Below are positions 7,709 to 17,079 of a stretch of DNA of 64,000 nucleotides, one piece after another. Positions within the stretch are counted from its first letter, which is position 1, and the number at the start of each line of letters is the position of its first letter. Source of the stretch: Bacteroides pyogenes_A (GTDB lineage: Bacteria > Bacteroidota > Bacteroidia > Bacteroidales > Bacteroidaceae). The notes under the pieces were generated by a model. The model made no database searches. It saw nothing but the letters and a program-made list of their open reading frames with translations, and was not told the DNA's origin. The DNA lies in the NCBI RefSeq assembly GCF_048595595.1, contig NZ_CP184347.1; one strand, written 5' to 3'. A program made the translations under genes and the position numbers.

Positions 7709-8836
7709 ATGTTTTCCGACGAATTAGCAAAAATATCTTGGGAAGAGACGACGGCAGCCATCTGTTCCAAAACCGAGAGGGACGTCCGCCGCGCGCTGGG
7801 CAAGCAGGGGCGTCTCGATGTAGACGACTTCATGGCTCTCATCTCGCCCGCCGCCGCTCCGTACCTCGAAGCAATGGCTCGTCTCAGCCGTAAATATACG
7901 ATGGAACGGTTCGGCAAAACAATCTCGATGTTCGTGCCGCTCTACATCACCAACTCGTGCACCAACTCGTGCGTGTATTGCGGGTTCCACGTCAGCAACC
8001 CGATGAAGCGCACCATTCTCACGGAGGAGGAGATCGTGAACGAGTACAAAGCCATCAAACGGCTGGCTCCGTTCGACAACCTTCTGCTGGTCACCGGAGA
8101 GAATCCCGCAGTGGCAGGCGTGCCCTACATCGCCCGCGCGCTGGATCTGGCGAAGCCCTATTTCAGCAATCTTCAGATTGAAGTGATGCCGCTCAAAGCG
8201 GAAGAGTACGAAGAACTGACGCGTCACGGACTGAACGGCGTGATTTGTTTTCAGGAGACTTACCACAAGGCGAACTACAAAAGGTATCATCCGCGAGGAA
8301 TGAAATCGAAGTTCGAATGGCGGGTCGACGGCTTCGACCGGATGGGACAGGCGGGTGTGCACAAAATAGGAATGGGCGTGCTCATCGGTCTGGAGGATTG
8401 GCGGACGGATGTGACGATGATGGCGTATCACCTGCGTTACCTGCAAAAACATTACTGGAAGACGAAGTACAGCGTGAACTTCCCGCGTATGCGCCCTTCG
8501 GAAAACGGAGGGTTTCAGCCCAATGTGGTGATGAGCGACCGCGAGTTGGCGCAGCTGACTTTCGCCATGCGCATCTTCGACCACGATGTGGACATCTCCT
8601 ACTCCACCCGTGAAAGCGCAGCGTTTCGCGACAGCATGGCTACGCTCGGCGTGACGACGATGAGCGCCGAAAGCAAGACGGAACCGGGAGGTTACTACAG
8701 TTACCCGCAGACTTTGGAGCAATTCCACGTGAGCGACGAGCGGAAAGCGGTGGAAGTGGAGCGCGCGCTGAAGCGACTGGGACGTGAACCGGTGTGGAAA
8801 GACTGGGATCAGGCGTTCGATGCCGCGGCGAGATAA
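7709..8836 (+). CDS. thiH: ThiH, tyrosine lyase (2-iminoacetate synthase)
   Basis: 375 residues. A radical SAM enzyme that cleaves tyrosine to dehydroglycine and p-cresol, feeding ThiG. The cluster motif CTNSCVYC (C-x3-C-x2-C) sits near residues 83-90 after YITN. Other family features are LLLVTGENP, QETYHKANYKRYHPRGMKS, KIGMGVLIGLEDWRTD and FPRMRPS. Choosing ThiH rather than the oxygen-dependent ThiO fits an anaerobe. It is the last gene of this thi operon; instead of the expected thiF, a 22-bp repeat array begins about 130 bp after the stop. Confidence 0.95.
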   Translation: MFSDELAKISWEETTAAICSKTERDVRRALGKQGRLDVDDFMALISPAAAPYLEAMARLSRKYTMERFGKTISMFVPLYITNSCTNSCVYCGFHVSNPMKRTILTEEEIVNEYKAIKRLAPFDNLLLVTGENPAVAGVPYIARALDLAKPYFSNLQIEVMPLKAEEYEELTRHGLNGVICFQETYHKANYKRYHPRGMKSKFEWRVDGFDRMGQAGVHKIGMGVLIGLEDWRTDVTMMAYHLRYLQKHYWKTKYSVNFPRMRPSENGGFQPNVVMSDRELAQLTFAMRIFDHDVDISYSTRESAAFRDSMATLGVTTMSAESKTEPGGYYSYPQTLEQFHVSDERKAVEVERALKRLGREPVWKDWDQAFDAAAR

Positions 8837-8964
8837 GCCGGAAAGGCTTGTGCGAAGAGAAGATTCGGCGGCAATTTGCAAATGCGGCATCGGTTGCGTT
8901 GGAACGACTATTGTCTCCGCACGAAAAGCAAGCGGGAATCTTCAAAGAACGGTTGGAAGAAAAG

Positions 8965-9337
8965 CAGAGCTGCTGGTGAAAACCGACAGAGGCTCTGATG
9001 AAAACAAACAGAGCCTGTGACAGAGACGAACAAAACCTTGTTTCGATTCGACAGGACCTTTGACGCAAACCAACAGAACCTTCGATCGAAACAAACAGAG
9101 CCTCTGACTGAAACAAACAGAGCCTCTGACTGAAGCAAACAGAGCCTCTGACTGAAACAAACAGAGCCTCCGACTGAAACAAACAGAGCCTCCGACTGAA
9201 ACAAACAGAGCCTCCGACTGAAACAAACAGAGCCTCCGACTGAAACAAACAGAGCCTCCGACTGAAACAAACAGAGCCTCCGACTGAAACAAACAGAGCC
9301 TCCGACTGAAACAAACAGAGCCTCCGATCCGTCCGAT
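8965..9337. repeat. Tandem array B, 17 units of 22 bp
   Basis: CAGAGCCT-type anchors occur every 22 bp (one 21-bp step) from 8965 to 9316. From 9096 on, eleven units are almost identical (CAGAGCCTCCGACTGAAAC plus AAA); the earlier six are progressively diverged. The array fills the space between thiH and the convergent esterase gene. Each unit contains the left arm of the terminator hairpin at 9314-9350. There are no unique spacers. Confidence 0.93.
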
Positions 9338-9356
9338 CAGAGGCTCTGTTCGTTTT
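9314..9356. terminator. Terminator hairpin between convergent thiH and nanS/nanM-like genes
   Basis: AACAGAGCCTC (9314-9324) pairs with GAGGCTCTGTT (9340-9350). GATC/GATC extends the helix inward past one C-A mismatch, giving a loop of about 5 nt. It is followed by CGTTTTT on the plus strand, and the minus strand has several A/T-rich bases after it, so it may act in both directions. The left arm belongs to the last unit of array B. Confidence 0.8.
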
Positions 9357-9370
9357 TAGCAAAGTATGGT

Positions 9371-12300
9371 TTACGGAAAACTGATTTTGATGATTTCCGG
9401 AGTCCGGATTCCCGGTTTCAATTCGCCGTTGATTGAGAAGAACCGGTTGCCGATTCCAACCAATGCCGCTCCCGCGCGGGCGGTCGAAGAAGTCTCCGTT
9501 ATCTCTTGCCATTCATCGCTCCGTACATTGTACACCAGTACCTTGCGGTTGAAACGGTACCACTCGGCGGGGTGCAGCAAATAATCTTTTGCCGGGGCGC
9601 GGAGAGCCGACAGAAAGATATCTTTATTCACCCCTCCCATGCAAAGGATAAGGCTGTCGTTCATCGCCGCCGCCACGCCGCCGCCCAACGACACGCTCTC
9701 TCCGTCGTCGCCCGCAGGTGCGGCAACGGGAATCCACCGTCCCGAAGAGGGGACATACGCATAGCCGTCGACGGAGAGGGTCGGTTCTTTCCCGTCCGCC
9801 GCAGGCGCGAAACCGCCCCAAAGGTAGAAACAAGATTCCTTCCCGTTGTGTCCGACCGCCGAAACGGGCTGTATGCACGGCGGACCGGGAAAATCGGGAA
9901 GCGACTGCCACCCTTCGGACAAACGTTGCAAGTCGAGGCATAAGAACGTGTTCGAAGGCTTTCCGTCACGGTTGCCTCCCGCCACGAAAATCCGCTCTCC
10001 CGAAAGCGAAGCGGTGAAGTTGTCCAAGGCAAAAGGCAGCGAGGGCAACGGCTCTGCGAACGTCCGCCGCCGCGACTCGTCCCACCGAAGGCGGTACACA
10101 CCGTTCATCGCGCCTTTTTGATTCGTTCCTCCGATGCAAACCACTCCGTCGGCAGCGGTTACCGCCGCCCCGTATGCGGCAGGAGCAGGCAGCTCGCCCA
10201 CCTTTCTCCACACGAAAACAGAGTCGGCATCGAAGTCCGCCGCATATACATGGCGGTAATACTTCTTCTTCCCGCCCTGAGCGGCCGGGACGCCGGGGAA
10301 GTTGCAACCTCCCGCTATCAGCAACCGCCCGCTAAGGATGCCGGCATAGCAAGCGGATACCCCCTTGTCGAAACCTTTCTCCCCTTTCGGGAATCCCTTC
10401 ATCGCCTGCATCCGGATATCGCTTGCAGGAGTCTGCCGGACTTCGGCACGGAAACCGGAAGCGGGAAGTCCCGCTCCGTTCACCAGATTGGCACGGGTGA
10501 AAGGTTCCCACGCATAACGCACGTAACGGGGACGCGCCACTTTGTCGGCATATACTTTTACTTTGCCGCCCGCCACTTCCGCCTTTGCGGGATAGTAAAG
10601 CCCTTCCGTCTCCGCCAACTCGAAGGAGCGCAAAGGCATGCCGTCGGCACTGCCCATCGCCTCGCCGTAATCGAATGTCAGCCGGACGGCTCCTTCACGA
10701 AAATCGGCGCTACGGAACAAAGGACCGGAAGGCACTACCGTTTCTTTCCCGTAAGTACTGTGCAACGCCCAACGCGCCAACCGCTCGCCTACCGGTTTCT
10801 TGTCGGCGGGATGAACGTTCAGCGAATCGCCCCGATCGGTGCATACCGCCATGCCCGTATATGGAACGGAAGCCATCAGCCTCCGCTGACTGTCGCGGAA
10901 CCAAGGCCACGAAGGACGGTGGAGGCTCGAAAGCTGCACGTAATAGAAAGGCATGCTTTCATTTTTCCAGTTTTCACGCCAACTGCGGACCAGCAACCGG
11001 AAAAGCTTTTCATGCGTTGTTTCGTTGTGGGCATTCGATTCTCCCTGATACCAGATGACTCCTCTCAGCGGGTATCGTTGCAGCGGAAGAATGCCCGACT
11101 CGAACAGGTAACACGGCTCGTAAGGATGCCGCGCGTACTTGCCCGCGCTTTTTTTCAGGTTGAGCGCAGCCCTTCCGCGTACCCAATCCTGAATATAATC
11201 GTTTTGCATCCAGTCTTTCAGTATCGCCGGGAATTCATATTCCAGCGTGCGGCGGTCTATCCACGCCTCCGTGGGCGAACCGCCCACGGCATTGCAAATC
11301 AGTCCTACGGGAACTTGCAGGCTGTCGCGCAGCATCCGCCCGAAATGGTAAGCAACGGCGGAAAAAGCGGCGGCAGTGGAAGGAGTACATGGCTGCCAGC
11401 GGGTATCGGCATAATAGCGAAGGCGGTTGAGCGAGTCGAGCACGGCCGGCTCCCACTCCACCGCGTCGGTGCGCCAACGGGCTTTCATGTCGTAAAACAT
11501 CAGCTGCTCGTCCGCAGCCTGCGGAATATCTTCTCCGGCGGAAGCCGCTTCTTTGAGCATAAACTCCATGTTCGACTGTCCGGAGCAAAGCCATACCTCC
11601 CCCACCCACACGTTGCGGAACTCAAACGAGCGGCGGGAACCGGCAATCTTAAGGACAAAAGGACCGCCCGCCCGCATCGGCAGCAAGTCCGCCTTCCATT
11701 TCCCGTCTGTTCCGGCACGTACATTCCGCTGCTGTCCGCCCACAGTTACCGTAACTCTTTCGCCCGCATCGGCAGTGCCGCAGATACTGAGCGGAACATC
11801 CCGCTGAAGCACCATATTGTCGGTATAGAGCGGCGAGAGTTTCAGTCCGCCGTAATCGCCCGTAACGGCGGAATAAACCGTTTTCGCAAGAAGCGCAGCC
11901 CCTTCGGCCGTAGGATGAACGGCATCGGGCAGTAAAAACGGATAAGGATAGAGTGGAGCGTGGAAATCGATGAGCCGGACGGAGGCGCAGCGGCCAACCG
12001 TTTCGATGGCTGCCTGTATCTCTCCGTGCCAATCGCGCGTGCCGGACAAGAAGCGCGGGTGTCTGTCGGCTATCGGCGTCATACGGGCAATCAAGATGCG
12101 GACATCCGGATTTGCCTGACGGAAGGCGTCTATCAGGGCTATGTAGTCTTTGACGAACGAGTCGCGAAAGTGAGGCCAGTCGCGCGGGTCGGTATCATTG
12201 ATACCCAGATGAATGACTGCAATGTCGGGCGCGAATTCAATCGCTTTCCGGTACTCTTCCTGCCGGATATAGGGTCGATGCCCGCTACTCAGGAGCGTAG

Positions 12301-12502
12301 CTCCCGATTTCCCGAAGTTGCCCACTTCGTATCCGTCGCCCAACATCTTTTGGAGCCGGGCTGGATATGCCTGAACCTCCCGGTCGGGCAAACCGTATCC
12401 GTAGGTGATACTGTTTCCCACACAAGCAATTTTTATACGTTGCCGGGCAGCGGCAACCAGACAAACCAATAGGCAAAAAACGGCAAACAGGTATCTTTTC
12501 AT
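9371..12502 (-). CDS. Three-domain SGNH esterase / sialate O-acetylesterase / Kelch mutarotase fusion (NanS-NanM-like)
   Basis: 1043 residues with a signal peptide. Residues about 22-215 form an SGNH hydrolase (GNSITYG, GINDTD, DAVHP). Residues about 220-690 form a sialate O-acetylesterase (SASA) domain (SGQSNME near 308, VIWYQGESNAHNE). Residues about 700-1043 form a Kelch-type beta propeller of the N-acetylneuraminate mutarotase (NanM) kind (LLIAGGCNFPG, CIGGTNQ, FVAGGNRDG, LWGGFAP, CMGGVNKD). In related bacteria the esterase and mutarotase are separate. Together they would strip O-acetyl groups and speed anomer exchange of released sialic acid in the periplasm. The start overlaps the preceding gene by ATGA, which implies translational coupling. 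Last gene of the minus-strand sialoglycan locus. Confidence 0.9.
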   Translation of the reverse strand: MKRYLFAVFCLLVCLVAAARQRIKIACVGNSITYGYGLPDREVQAYPARLQKMLGDGYEVGNFGKSGATLLSSGHRPYIRQEEYRKAIEFAPDIAVIHLGINDTDPRDWPHFRDSFVKDYIALIDAFRQANPDVRILIARMTPIADRHPRFLSGTRDWHGEIQAAIETVGRCASVRLIDFHAPLYPYPFLLPDAVHPTAEGAALLAKTVYSAVTGDYGGLKLSPLYTDNMVLQRDVPLSICGTADAGERVTVTVGGQQRNVRAGTDGKWKADLLPMRAGGPFVLKIAGSRRSFEFRNVWVGEVWLCSGQSNMEFMLKEAASAGEDIPQAADEQLMFYDMKARWRTDAVEWEPAVLDSLNRLRYYADTRWQPCTPSTAAAFSAVAYHFGRMLRDSLQVPVGLICNAVGGSPTEAWIDRRTLEYEFPAILKDWMQNDYIQDWVRGRAALNLKKSAGKYARHPYEPCYLFESGILPLQRYPLRGVIWYQGESNAHNETTHEKLFRLLVRSWRENWKNESMPFYYVQLSSLHRPSWPWFRDSQRRLMASVPYTGMAVCTDRGDSLNVHPADKKPVGERLARWALHSTYGKETVVPSGPLFRSADFREGAVRLTFDYGEAMGSADGMPLRSFELAETEGLYYPAKAEVAGGKVKVYADKVARPRYVRYAWEPFTRANLVNGAGLPASGFRAEVRQTPASDIRMQAMKGFPKGEKGFDKGVSACYAGILSGRLLIAGGCNFPGVPAAQGGKKKYYRHVYAADFDADSVFVWRKVGELPAPAAYGAAVTAADGVVCIGGTNQKGAMNGVYRLRWDESRRRTFAEPLPSLPFALDNFTASLSGERIFVAGGNRDGKPSNTFLCLDLQRLSEGWQSLPDFPGPPCIQPVSAVGHNGKESCFYLWGGFAPAADGKEPTLSVDGYAYVPSSGRWIPVAAPAGDDGESVSLGGGVAAAMNDSLILCMGGVNKDIFLSALRAPAKDYLLHPAEWYRFNRKVLVYNVRSDEWQEITETSSTARAGAALVGIGNRFFSINGELKPGIRTPEIIKISFP

Positions 12503-13164
12503 CGCTTGTTCACGTAAGGTTTAACGATCTCCACCCACTTCAAATAGCCTTTTCCGAGCAGATGGAGCCCATCGTTGGTATATTCGGCTTTCATCTTTCC
12601 GGTCGCTCCGTCCACGAAATGCGAATAAAGGTCGATATACGTCGCCCCTTCCCTCCGGGCAAGCTCCTGCAACTGGCGGTTGATTTCGGGCACCATCCGC
12701 CACCGGGAAGTGTGTCCCTTAAACATCCCGAACTCGTCCGTCACCGGCAAAACGCTTTGCAGATAGAGCTTGGTGCGGGGGGAATCGCTTTTGATTTTCC
12801 GCACGATTTGCCCGATATGATTCGCAATGGTATCGGCAGAAGCGCCTTTGTTCACGTCGTTGATGCCTATGAGCAGGAATATTTTGGCGGGCTTTCCTTT
12901 CAGAATCGGAGCCAGCCGGTCGTAAACTCCCATGCAGACATCCCCGCTGATGCCGCGGTTCTTCACCCGTTTGTTACGCAGCAATTCCGCCCATTCGGCG
13001 CCGTTCGTGATGCTGTTGCCCAAGAAAACGATATCTTTGGACGATACCGGCAAGGCTTCGAAGAGCGTAGCTCGCTGATAGTAAAAAGTGGAATATTTCT
13101 TTTCCTGCGCATATCCCGACGCGAATGCCCAACATAGAAGGGCGAAGAGAAAAAGTCTTTTCAT
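12499..13164 (-). CDS. Exported SGNH/GDSL-family esterase
   Basis: 221 residues with a cleavable signal peptide (ending ASGYAQ). SGNH block I is FLGNSITNG with the nucleophile serine, block III is IGINDVNKG, and block V is YTNDGLHLLGKGY with the Asp/His pair. Enzymes of this size in Bacteroides sialic-acid loci remove O-acetyl groups from sialic acids or other sugars; the exact ester here is inferred. It follows the GH20 gene after 84 bp and overlaps the next gene by 4 bp. Confidence 0.88.
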   Translation of the reverse strand: MKRLFLFALLCWAFASGYAQEKKYSTFYYQRATLFEALPVSSKDIVFLGNSITNGAEWAELLRNKRVKNRGISGDVCMGVYDRLAPILKGKPAKIFLLIGINDVNKGASADTIANHIGQIVRKIKSDSPRTKLYLQSVLPVTDEFGMFKGHTSRWRMVPEINRQLQELARREGATYIDLYSHFVDGATGKMKAEYTNDGLHLLGKGYLKWVEIVKPYVNKR

Positions 13165-13248
13165 GATGATGAAAACAATAAAGATAGGTTATATAACGAA
13201 TAGAAATAGCGGAACACGCTTTTCCGCCCTCACGACAGCCGCCGCGTT

Positions 13249-15405
13249 TTAAGGCGCAGGCAACTCCCGCTCCGGCGAATAGACCAGCCCGTCCGCCGCT
13301 CTCTCCCCGTCGGGGGTGACAAAGACGCAGGTAAACATCCACTTCACGAGCCGCACTTCGGGGGTTTGAAACCGTCCGACGGGCAGTTTCAGCAGCACTT
13401 TGTTCCATCCTTCGCGCAGGTTGACACGGAGAGGCGGACGTGCGACGCAGTTCTCGTTACCCAACGGTATCTCGTTGCTGCGCGTCCGGTGGGTCGCCGT
13501 CCACACGGGAGGAAGAATCTCCCGGTCGTTGATCCAGATGCGGCTTCCCTTATAATCCCACTGTCCCTGAGGCGGAGGAAGGTCGCTTTCCGACCGTCCG
13601 TAGTTCTGGAACTCCGCCCATAAGCCGACTTCCTGATTGCGGGGAGAATAAACATAAGTATAAGCATAAGCGGTATGATTCTCCCGGGGCGACTTATAGA
13701 ACGCGGGAACCAGCGTGCCCCATACGTGACGCAAGTAGATGCCCGCTCCCACCGCCGGAGCGGTTCCGTAGGTTTTGCCTTCGTAAACGTAGCTTTCTTC
13801 CTGTTTTTCTTCCGGCGGGAACCGCATCGCGAGGTCTCCATGGTTGGGAAAAGCGTCGGTTATCCTCCACTTTACGTTTGTCTGCTTTACATAAGCGAAC
13901 GGATAACCCGCGAATTTCGTCTGTTTGTACCACAGCATCCGTCGCTCGAAATCGGCAAATTCGAGAAATGTTTCCGACTGCCCGTCGACAGGAAGAATCG
14001 TTCCCCGCCCGTCGAAATACTCGCTTCCCCCGCCCAGCCACGCACGTTCGGCAATGGCAAGCATGGCGGGGTAAAAGTTGTTTTCGAGCAGCATGTTTTG
14101 CTCCGCCGACAGTTGACGGTCGTTCCATACACCCACAATCACCCCTGCGATATCGTCGCTCCCCGTTTCGGCGTTGTAAATGCGGCTGTTGTAAAGCGCC
14201 ACCAAATCGCCGAACGTATCGAAATGGTTGATGTAGTGGAAACGGGAGTCGATGGCGGGAATGCCTTTCTGAGCCTTGCCCCGGTAACTCCACAACTGCG
14301 TCATGTCTATTTCTCCCGGTTGGTATTTCCATCCCGGATTCCATGAAATGACTTTTTTTCCTTTGGCGCGGACGTAGGATACCATCTCCGGCACGAAGCG
14401 GGGATTGGTGAATTCCACCTCATCGGTTCCGATATGCAGGTAAGGTACATCGAAGGTTTCGCAGACTTCATCCGTCAAAAGTTTCAGAATTCTCATTCCT
14501 TCCGGGCTTTGCATATCGTGGCGGAAGGTGCGCACGAAGGCTTCGCTATGTCCCGGCATATCTATTTCGGGAATCAACAGCACGTGGCGGGCTTTGCAGA
14601 AGGCGACCAGTTCTTTCGCTTCCTCCAAAGTATAATACTTGCCCGGAAGCCTCGTCATGTTGGCGCTGTCGTTTAGCATCGGGAAAATCTTGCTTTCGAG
14701 ACGCCAAGCCTGATTCTCGGTGAGATGCCAGTGGAAGACGTTGATCTTGAATGCCGCCAATGCGTCGATCTCCCGCTTCAATTCCTCCAACGGAAGATAC
14801 CCCCGCCCCACGTCGTGCATGAACCCTCGCATCCGGAAGGCAGGCCAGTCCGTTATCTCGCAACACCGGAGCGATGTCCGCTTACCTTCGGTTTCGCCCC
14901 ACTGCGACAATGTCTGCATGGCACGGTAAACCCCGCAATCGGTCACCGCTTCTATGCGGATGCGACGCTTCTCTATACGCAACCGGTAAGCCTCCTGCTG
15001 ATTGAGCGGCGCTTCATCGACGGCGGGAACAATAACCACTTCTATCAGCGATGACGCGCGATGATCCGTAGAACCGCCTTTTTGCCTGATCCACTCCTCC
15101 CATTCGGATTGCATGACAGGAGTTTTGAGAGCGACTCTGCCCAAGAGGAAACTCCCCTCTCCCGGCTGAAAAATCTGTGGTTTCGGCAGCAAATATGAAT
15201 CTCCTGACAGCCGAAAGCGTGAATGCGGGATATACGCTTCTTTATACTTCGGCAGTAAATATGAATCTCCTGACGGGTGTTCGGGGTTTGCCGCGCGGAC
15301 TTCGGGCAGATTCCGGCATAAAGTGTTGCCGCATGCCTCTACCTTTACCGCAAACGCGACGCAGAAAAAACCGCAAAGGAAAAACAACGGATAAAGACGC
15401 TTCAT
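13249..15405 (-). CDS. Beta-N-acetylhexosaminidase, GH20
   Basis: 718 residues with a signal peptide. It removes terminal beta-GlcNAc or GalNAc from glycans after sialic acid and galactose have been trimmed. The GH20 N-terminal domain is followed by the catalytic barrel (RMRGFMHDVGRGYLPLEEL, FHWHLTENQAWRLE, IPEIDMPGHSEA). The catalytic Asp-Glu pair lies in HIGTDEVEF near residues 326-327, and the barrel is followed by a long C-terminal beta domain. Odd feature: SGDSYLLPK occurs twice near the N-terminus, 22 residues apart, from a 66-bp DNA duplication. It is 2 bp after the sialidase gene, so the two are surely co-transcribed. Confidence 0.93.
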   Translation of the reverse strand: MKRLYPLFFLCGFFCVAFAVKVEACGNTLCRNLPEVRAANPEHPSGDSYLLPKYKEAYIPHSRFRLSGDSYLLPKPQIFQPGEGSFLLGRVALKTPVMQSEWEEWIRQKGGSTDHRASSLIEVVIVPAVDEAPLNQQEAYRLRIEKRRIRIEAVTDCGVYRAMQTLSQWGETEGKRTSLRCCEITDWPAFRMRGFMHDVGRGYLPLEELKREIDALAAFKINVFHWHLTENQAWRLESKIFPMLNDSANMTRLPGKYYTLEEAKELVAFCKARHVLLIPEIDMPGHSEAFVRTFRHDMQSPEGMRILKLLTDEVCETFDVPYLHIGTDEVEFTNPRFVPEMVSYVRAKGKKVISWNPGWKYQPGEIDMTQLWSYRGKAQKGIPAIDSRFHYINHFDTFGDLVALYNSRIYNAETGSDDIAGVIVGVWNDRQLSAEQNMLLENNFYPAMLAIAERAWLGGGSEYFDGRGTILPVDGQSETFLEFADFERRMLWYKQTKFAGYPFAYVKQTNVKWRITDAFPNHGDLAMRFPPEEKQEESYVYEGKTYGTAPAVGAGIYLRHVWGTLVPAFYKSPRENHTAYAYTYVYSPRNQEVGLWAEFQNYGRSESDLPPPQGQWDYKGSRIWINDREILPPVWTATHRTRSNEIPLGNENCVARPPLRVNLREGWNKVLLKLPVGRFQTPEVRLVKWMFTCVFVTPDGERAADGLVYSPERELPAP
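15182..15275. repeat. 66-bp-spaced duplication inside the GH20 gene
   Basis: A 27-bp block beginning TTCGGCAG at 15182 recurs at 15248 with one change. The reading frame is kept and gives two copies of SGDSYLLPK just after the signal peptide. The 66-bp spacing equals three times 22 bp, the period of the intergenic arrays in this window. Confidence 0.8.
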
Positions 15406-15407
15406 GA

Positions 15408-17051
15408 CTACTTGGCGGACTTTACAATGTCTTTCAATTTCACCGCTTGGAAGGTCATGTGCGCCACGCTGCTTTCATACAAGATGCCTACGGTTTCCTT
15501 GTCGATCATGGTCAGACAAGTATACCCCCAGCCGTGTCCTTCGTCCAGCAACAGCTGGTTTTCGGGCAACCAGGTCACTCCTCCGTCCAAGCTTGCTTTG
15601 ATGGTGATATGATGACGTCCCTTTGTCGTATTGGGATTGGAGAACAGCAGCACGTCACGGCCGAGTACGTTCTCGTTCGCCTTTACGTTGATGAGGCTCG
15701 CCATACATACCGACTCGGGCAAGCTCTTGCGTGAAGAAACATGTTCGGTCCATGTCTTTCCCAAATCTTTCGTTATGGATACGGCACGGCTTCCGCCTCG
15801 ATTGTCGCGCATATTGAGCATCAAAACGCCCGGTTCTATCTCCGCTACTTGCGCTTCGGTGGTATTGGTACGCGCAAGGTTGTGCATCTTCCACGTCTCT
15901 CCGCGGTCTTTGCTGTACATGATAGCCGCATTCGGCACGCGGGTGGAATCGATAAACTGGGTGGGGAATACCAATGTGCCGTCGCTCATCGTTATTCCGC
16001 GACCGGGACCTTGAAGTAGGAAATACCATGACGGATCTTTCACCTGCTCCGTAACATTAATCGGCTCCGACCATGTCTTACCGTCGTCCGTGCTCTTTGC
16101 CATCACCAACTGGGCGGTATGATTCAAATCCATGCCGGGATGCGAGCTCCACCAGGCGCGTTGGTTACCCATGCCGTGCGTCCATGCGGCAACAATCCAA
16201 ACGGTATTCGTCTTCGTATCCACTAAAATGGAAGGATCGCCCACTCCGTTTTGCGCGGCGGGGAGTCCGTCATACTCACCGAAAGCAAGAGGAAGACGCA
16301 TTTTCTCCCATGTTTTTCCGCCATCGGTACTGCGGCTTAAGCCCACATCCACATGCTCCTGCAAATCGACGCTGGAGTTGTAACGGACATCGTACACCCC
16401 CAGTAAAGTTCCTTTGTTCGTAGTGACCAAACCCGGAATACGGAACGCTGCCGAACCGTCGTCGCCCGCATGGCGAACGCCGACTCCCATCCGATGCACG
16501 ATCTGCTCGGGCGATGACGCATGCCATTGCGCTTCCTTTCCATCTATTTTCACGGAACACAGTTGGGAAGTTATTCGGGTAGTTAAGGAGGTTTCCGGCT
16601 TCATCTGCAAGCTGATCCAGAAAAAGTTGACACCGGGAAACAATTTGCGATCGGCTTTCAGTCGTACCTTTCCGGAGGGGCGGACAACCTCTGCGCATTT
16701 GACGGAATAAGACGGATTTGCTTGCAAAGTACCTGCCGTACCGCGATGGCTCGAGATATATTCCACCGGTGCAAAACGCTTTTTGTCGCGGTCTTGCAAA
16801 GCTTCCGTTCCTCCATAATATAGCTTGACAGCTTGTATATCGCTTGCCGAAGCGTTTTTACCGAAGTCCAACACAACCTCATCCAACACCCGGCTCTCTT
16901 TTGCATCCAACCGTAAATAAAGCAGCACATTGTCTTGTCGCTCTATCAGAACCGGTATTTGCGTCTCGTGCACAAATACAGTATCTGCTGCTTTCGCACA
17001 GAAAGCACTAATCAACAGAATAAAAAAAAGCAAATAACGTTTTTTCTTCAT
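15408..17051 (-). CDS. nanH: Exported exo-sialidase, GH33
   Basis: 547 residues with a signal peptide (ending AFCAKA). Releases terminal sialic acid from host glycans in the envelope. An N-terminal sialidase accessory domain (about 25-170) precedes the six-bladed catalytic propeller. FRIPGLV carries the arginine of the RIP motif, and five Asp-boxes are visible (STDGGKTW, STDDGKTW, SKDRGETW, TKDLGKTW, SLDGGVTW). The nucleophile region resembles QGPGRGITMSDG and EIEPGVLML. A TATCTTTG box at 17087-17080 gives this gene and those downstream their own likely promoter. Confidence 0.95.
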   Translation of the reverse strand: MKKKRYLLFFILLISAFCAKAADTVFVHETQIPVLIERQDNVLLYLRLDAKESRVLDEVVLDFGKNASASDIQAVKLYYGGTEALQDRDKKRFAPVEYISSHRGTAGTLQANPSYSVKCAEVVRPSGKVRLKADRKLFPGVNFFWISLQMKPETSLTTRITSQLCSVKIDGKEAQWHASSPEQIVHRMGVGVRHAGDDGSAAFRIPGLVTTNKGTLLGVYDVRYNSSVDLQEHVDVGLSRSTDGGKTWEKMRLPLAFGEYDGLPAAQNGVGDPSILVDTKTNTVWIVAAWTHGMGNQRAWWSSHPGMDLNHTAQLVMAKSTDDGKTWSEPINVTEQVKDPSWYFLLQGPGRGITMSDGTLVFPTQFIDSTRVPNAAIMYSKDRGETWKMHNLARTNTTEAQVAEIEPGVLMLNMRDNRGGSRAVSITKDLGKTWTEHVSSRKSLPESVCMASLINVKANENVLGRDVLLFSNPNTTKGRHHITIKASLDGGVTWLPENQLLLDEGHGWGYTCLTMIDKETVGILYESSVAHMTFQAVKLKDIVKSAK

Positions 17052-17079
17052 GATAAGGAAATTTATTTATTAATGCGAC

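Noticed and set aside
6680..8890. Long minus-strand frames of 331 and 388 codons opposite thiC and thiH
   Set aside because: Mirror frames of highly conserved genes with strong composition bias; residue content is rich in His/Arg and shows no family.
8965..9337. CRISPR array
   Set aside because: Units are contiguous with no unique spacers, and no cas genes are present. The same holds for arrays A, C and D.
8640..9512. 290-codon minus-strand frame with a repeating CLFQSEALFVSVGG-like protein
   Set aside because: The 22-bp unit lacks stop codons on this strand, so all three frames stay open. It is a by-product of array B and overlaps two genes.
10118..11935. 605-codon open frame on the plus strand
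   Set aside because: Antisense to the GC-rich esterase/mutarotase fusion; biased codons of the real gene keep the opposite strand open. No domain or start signal.
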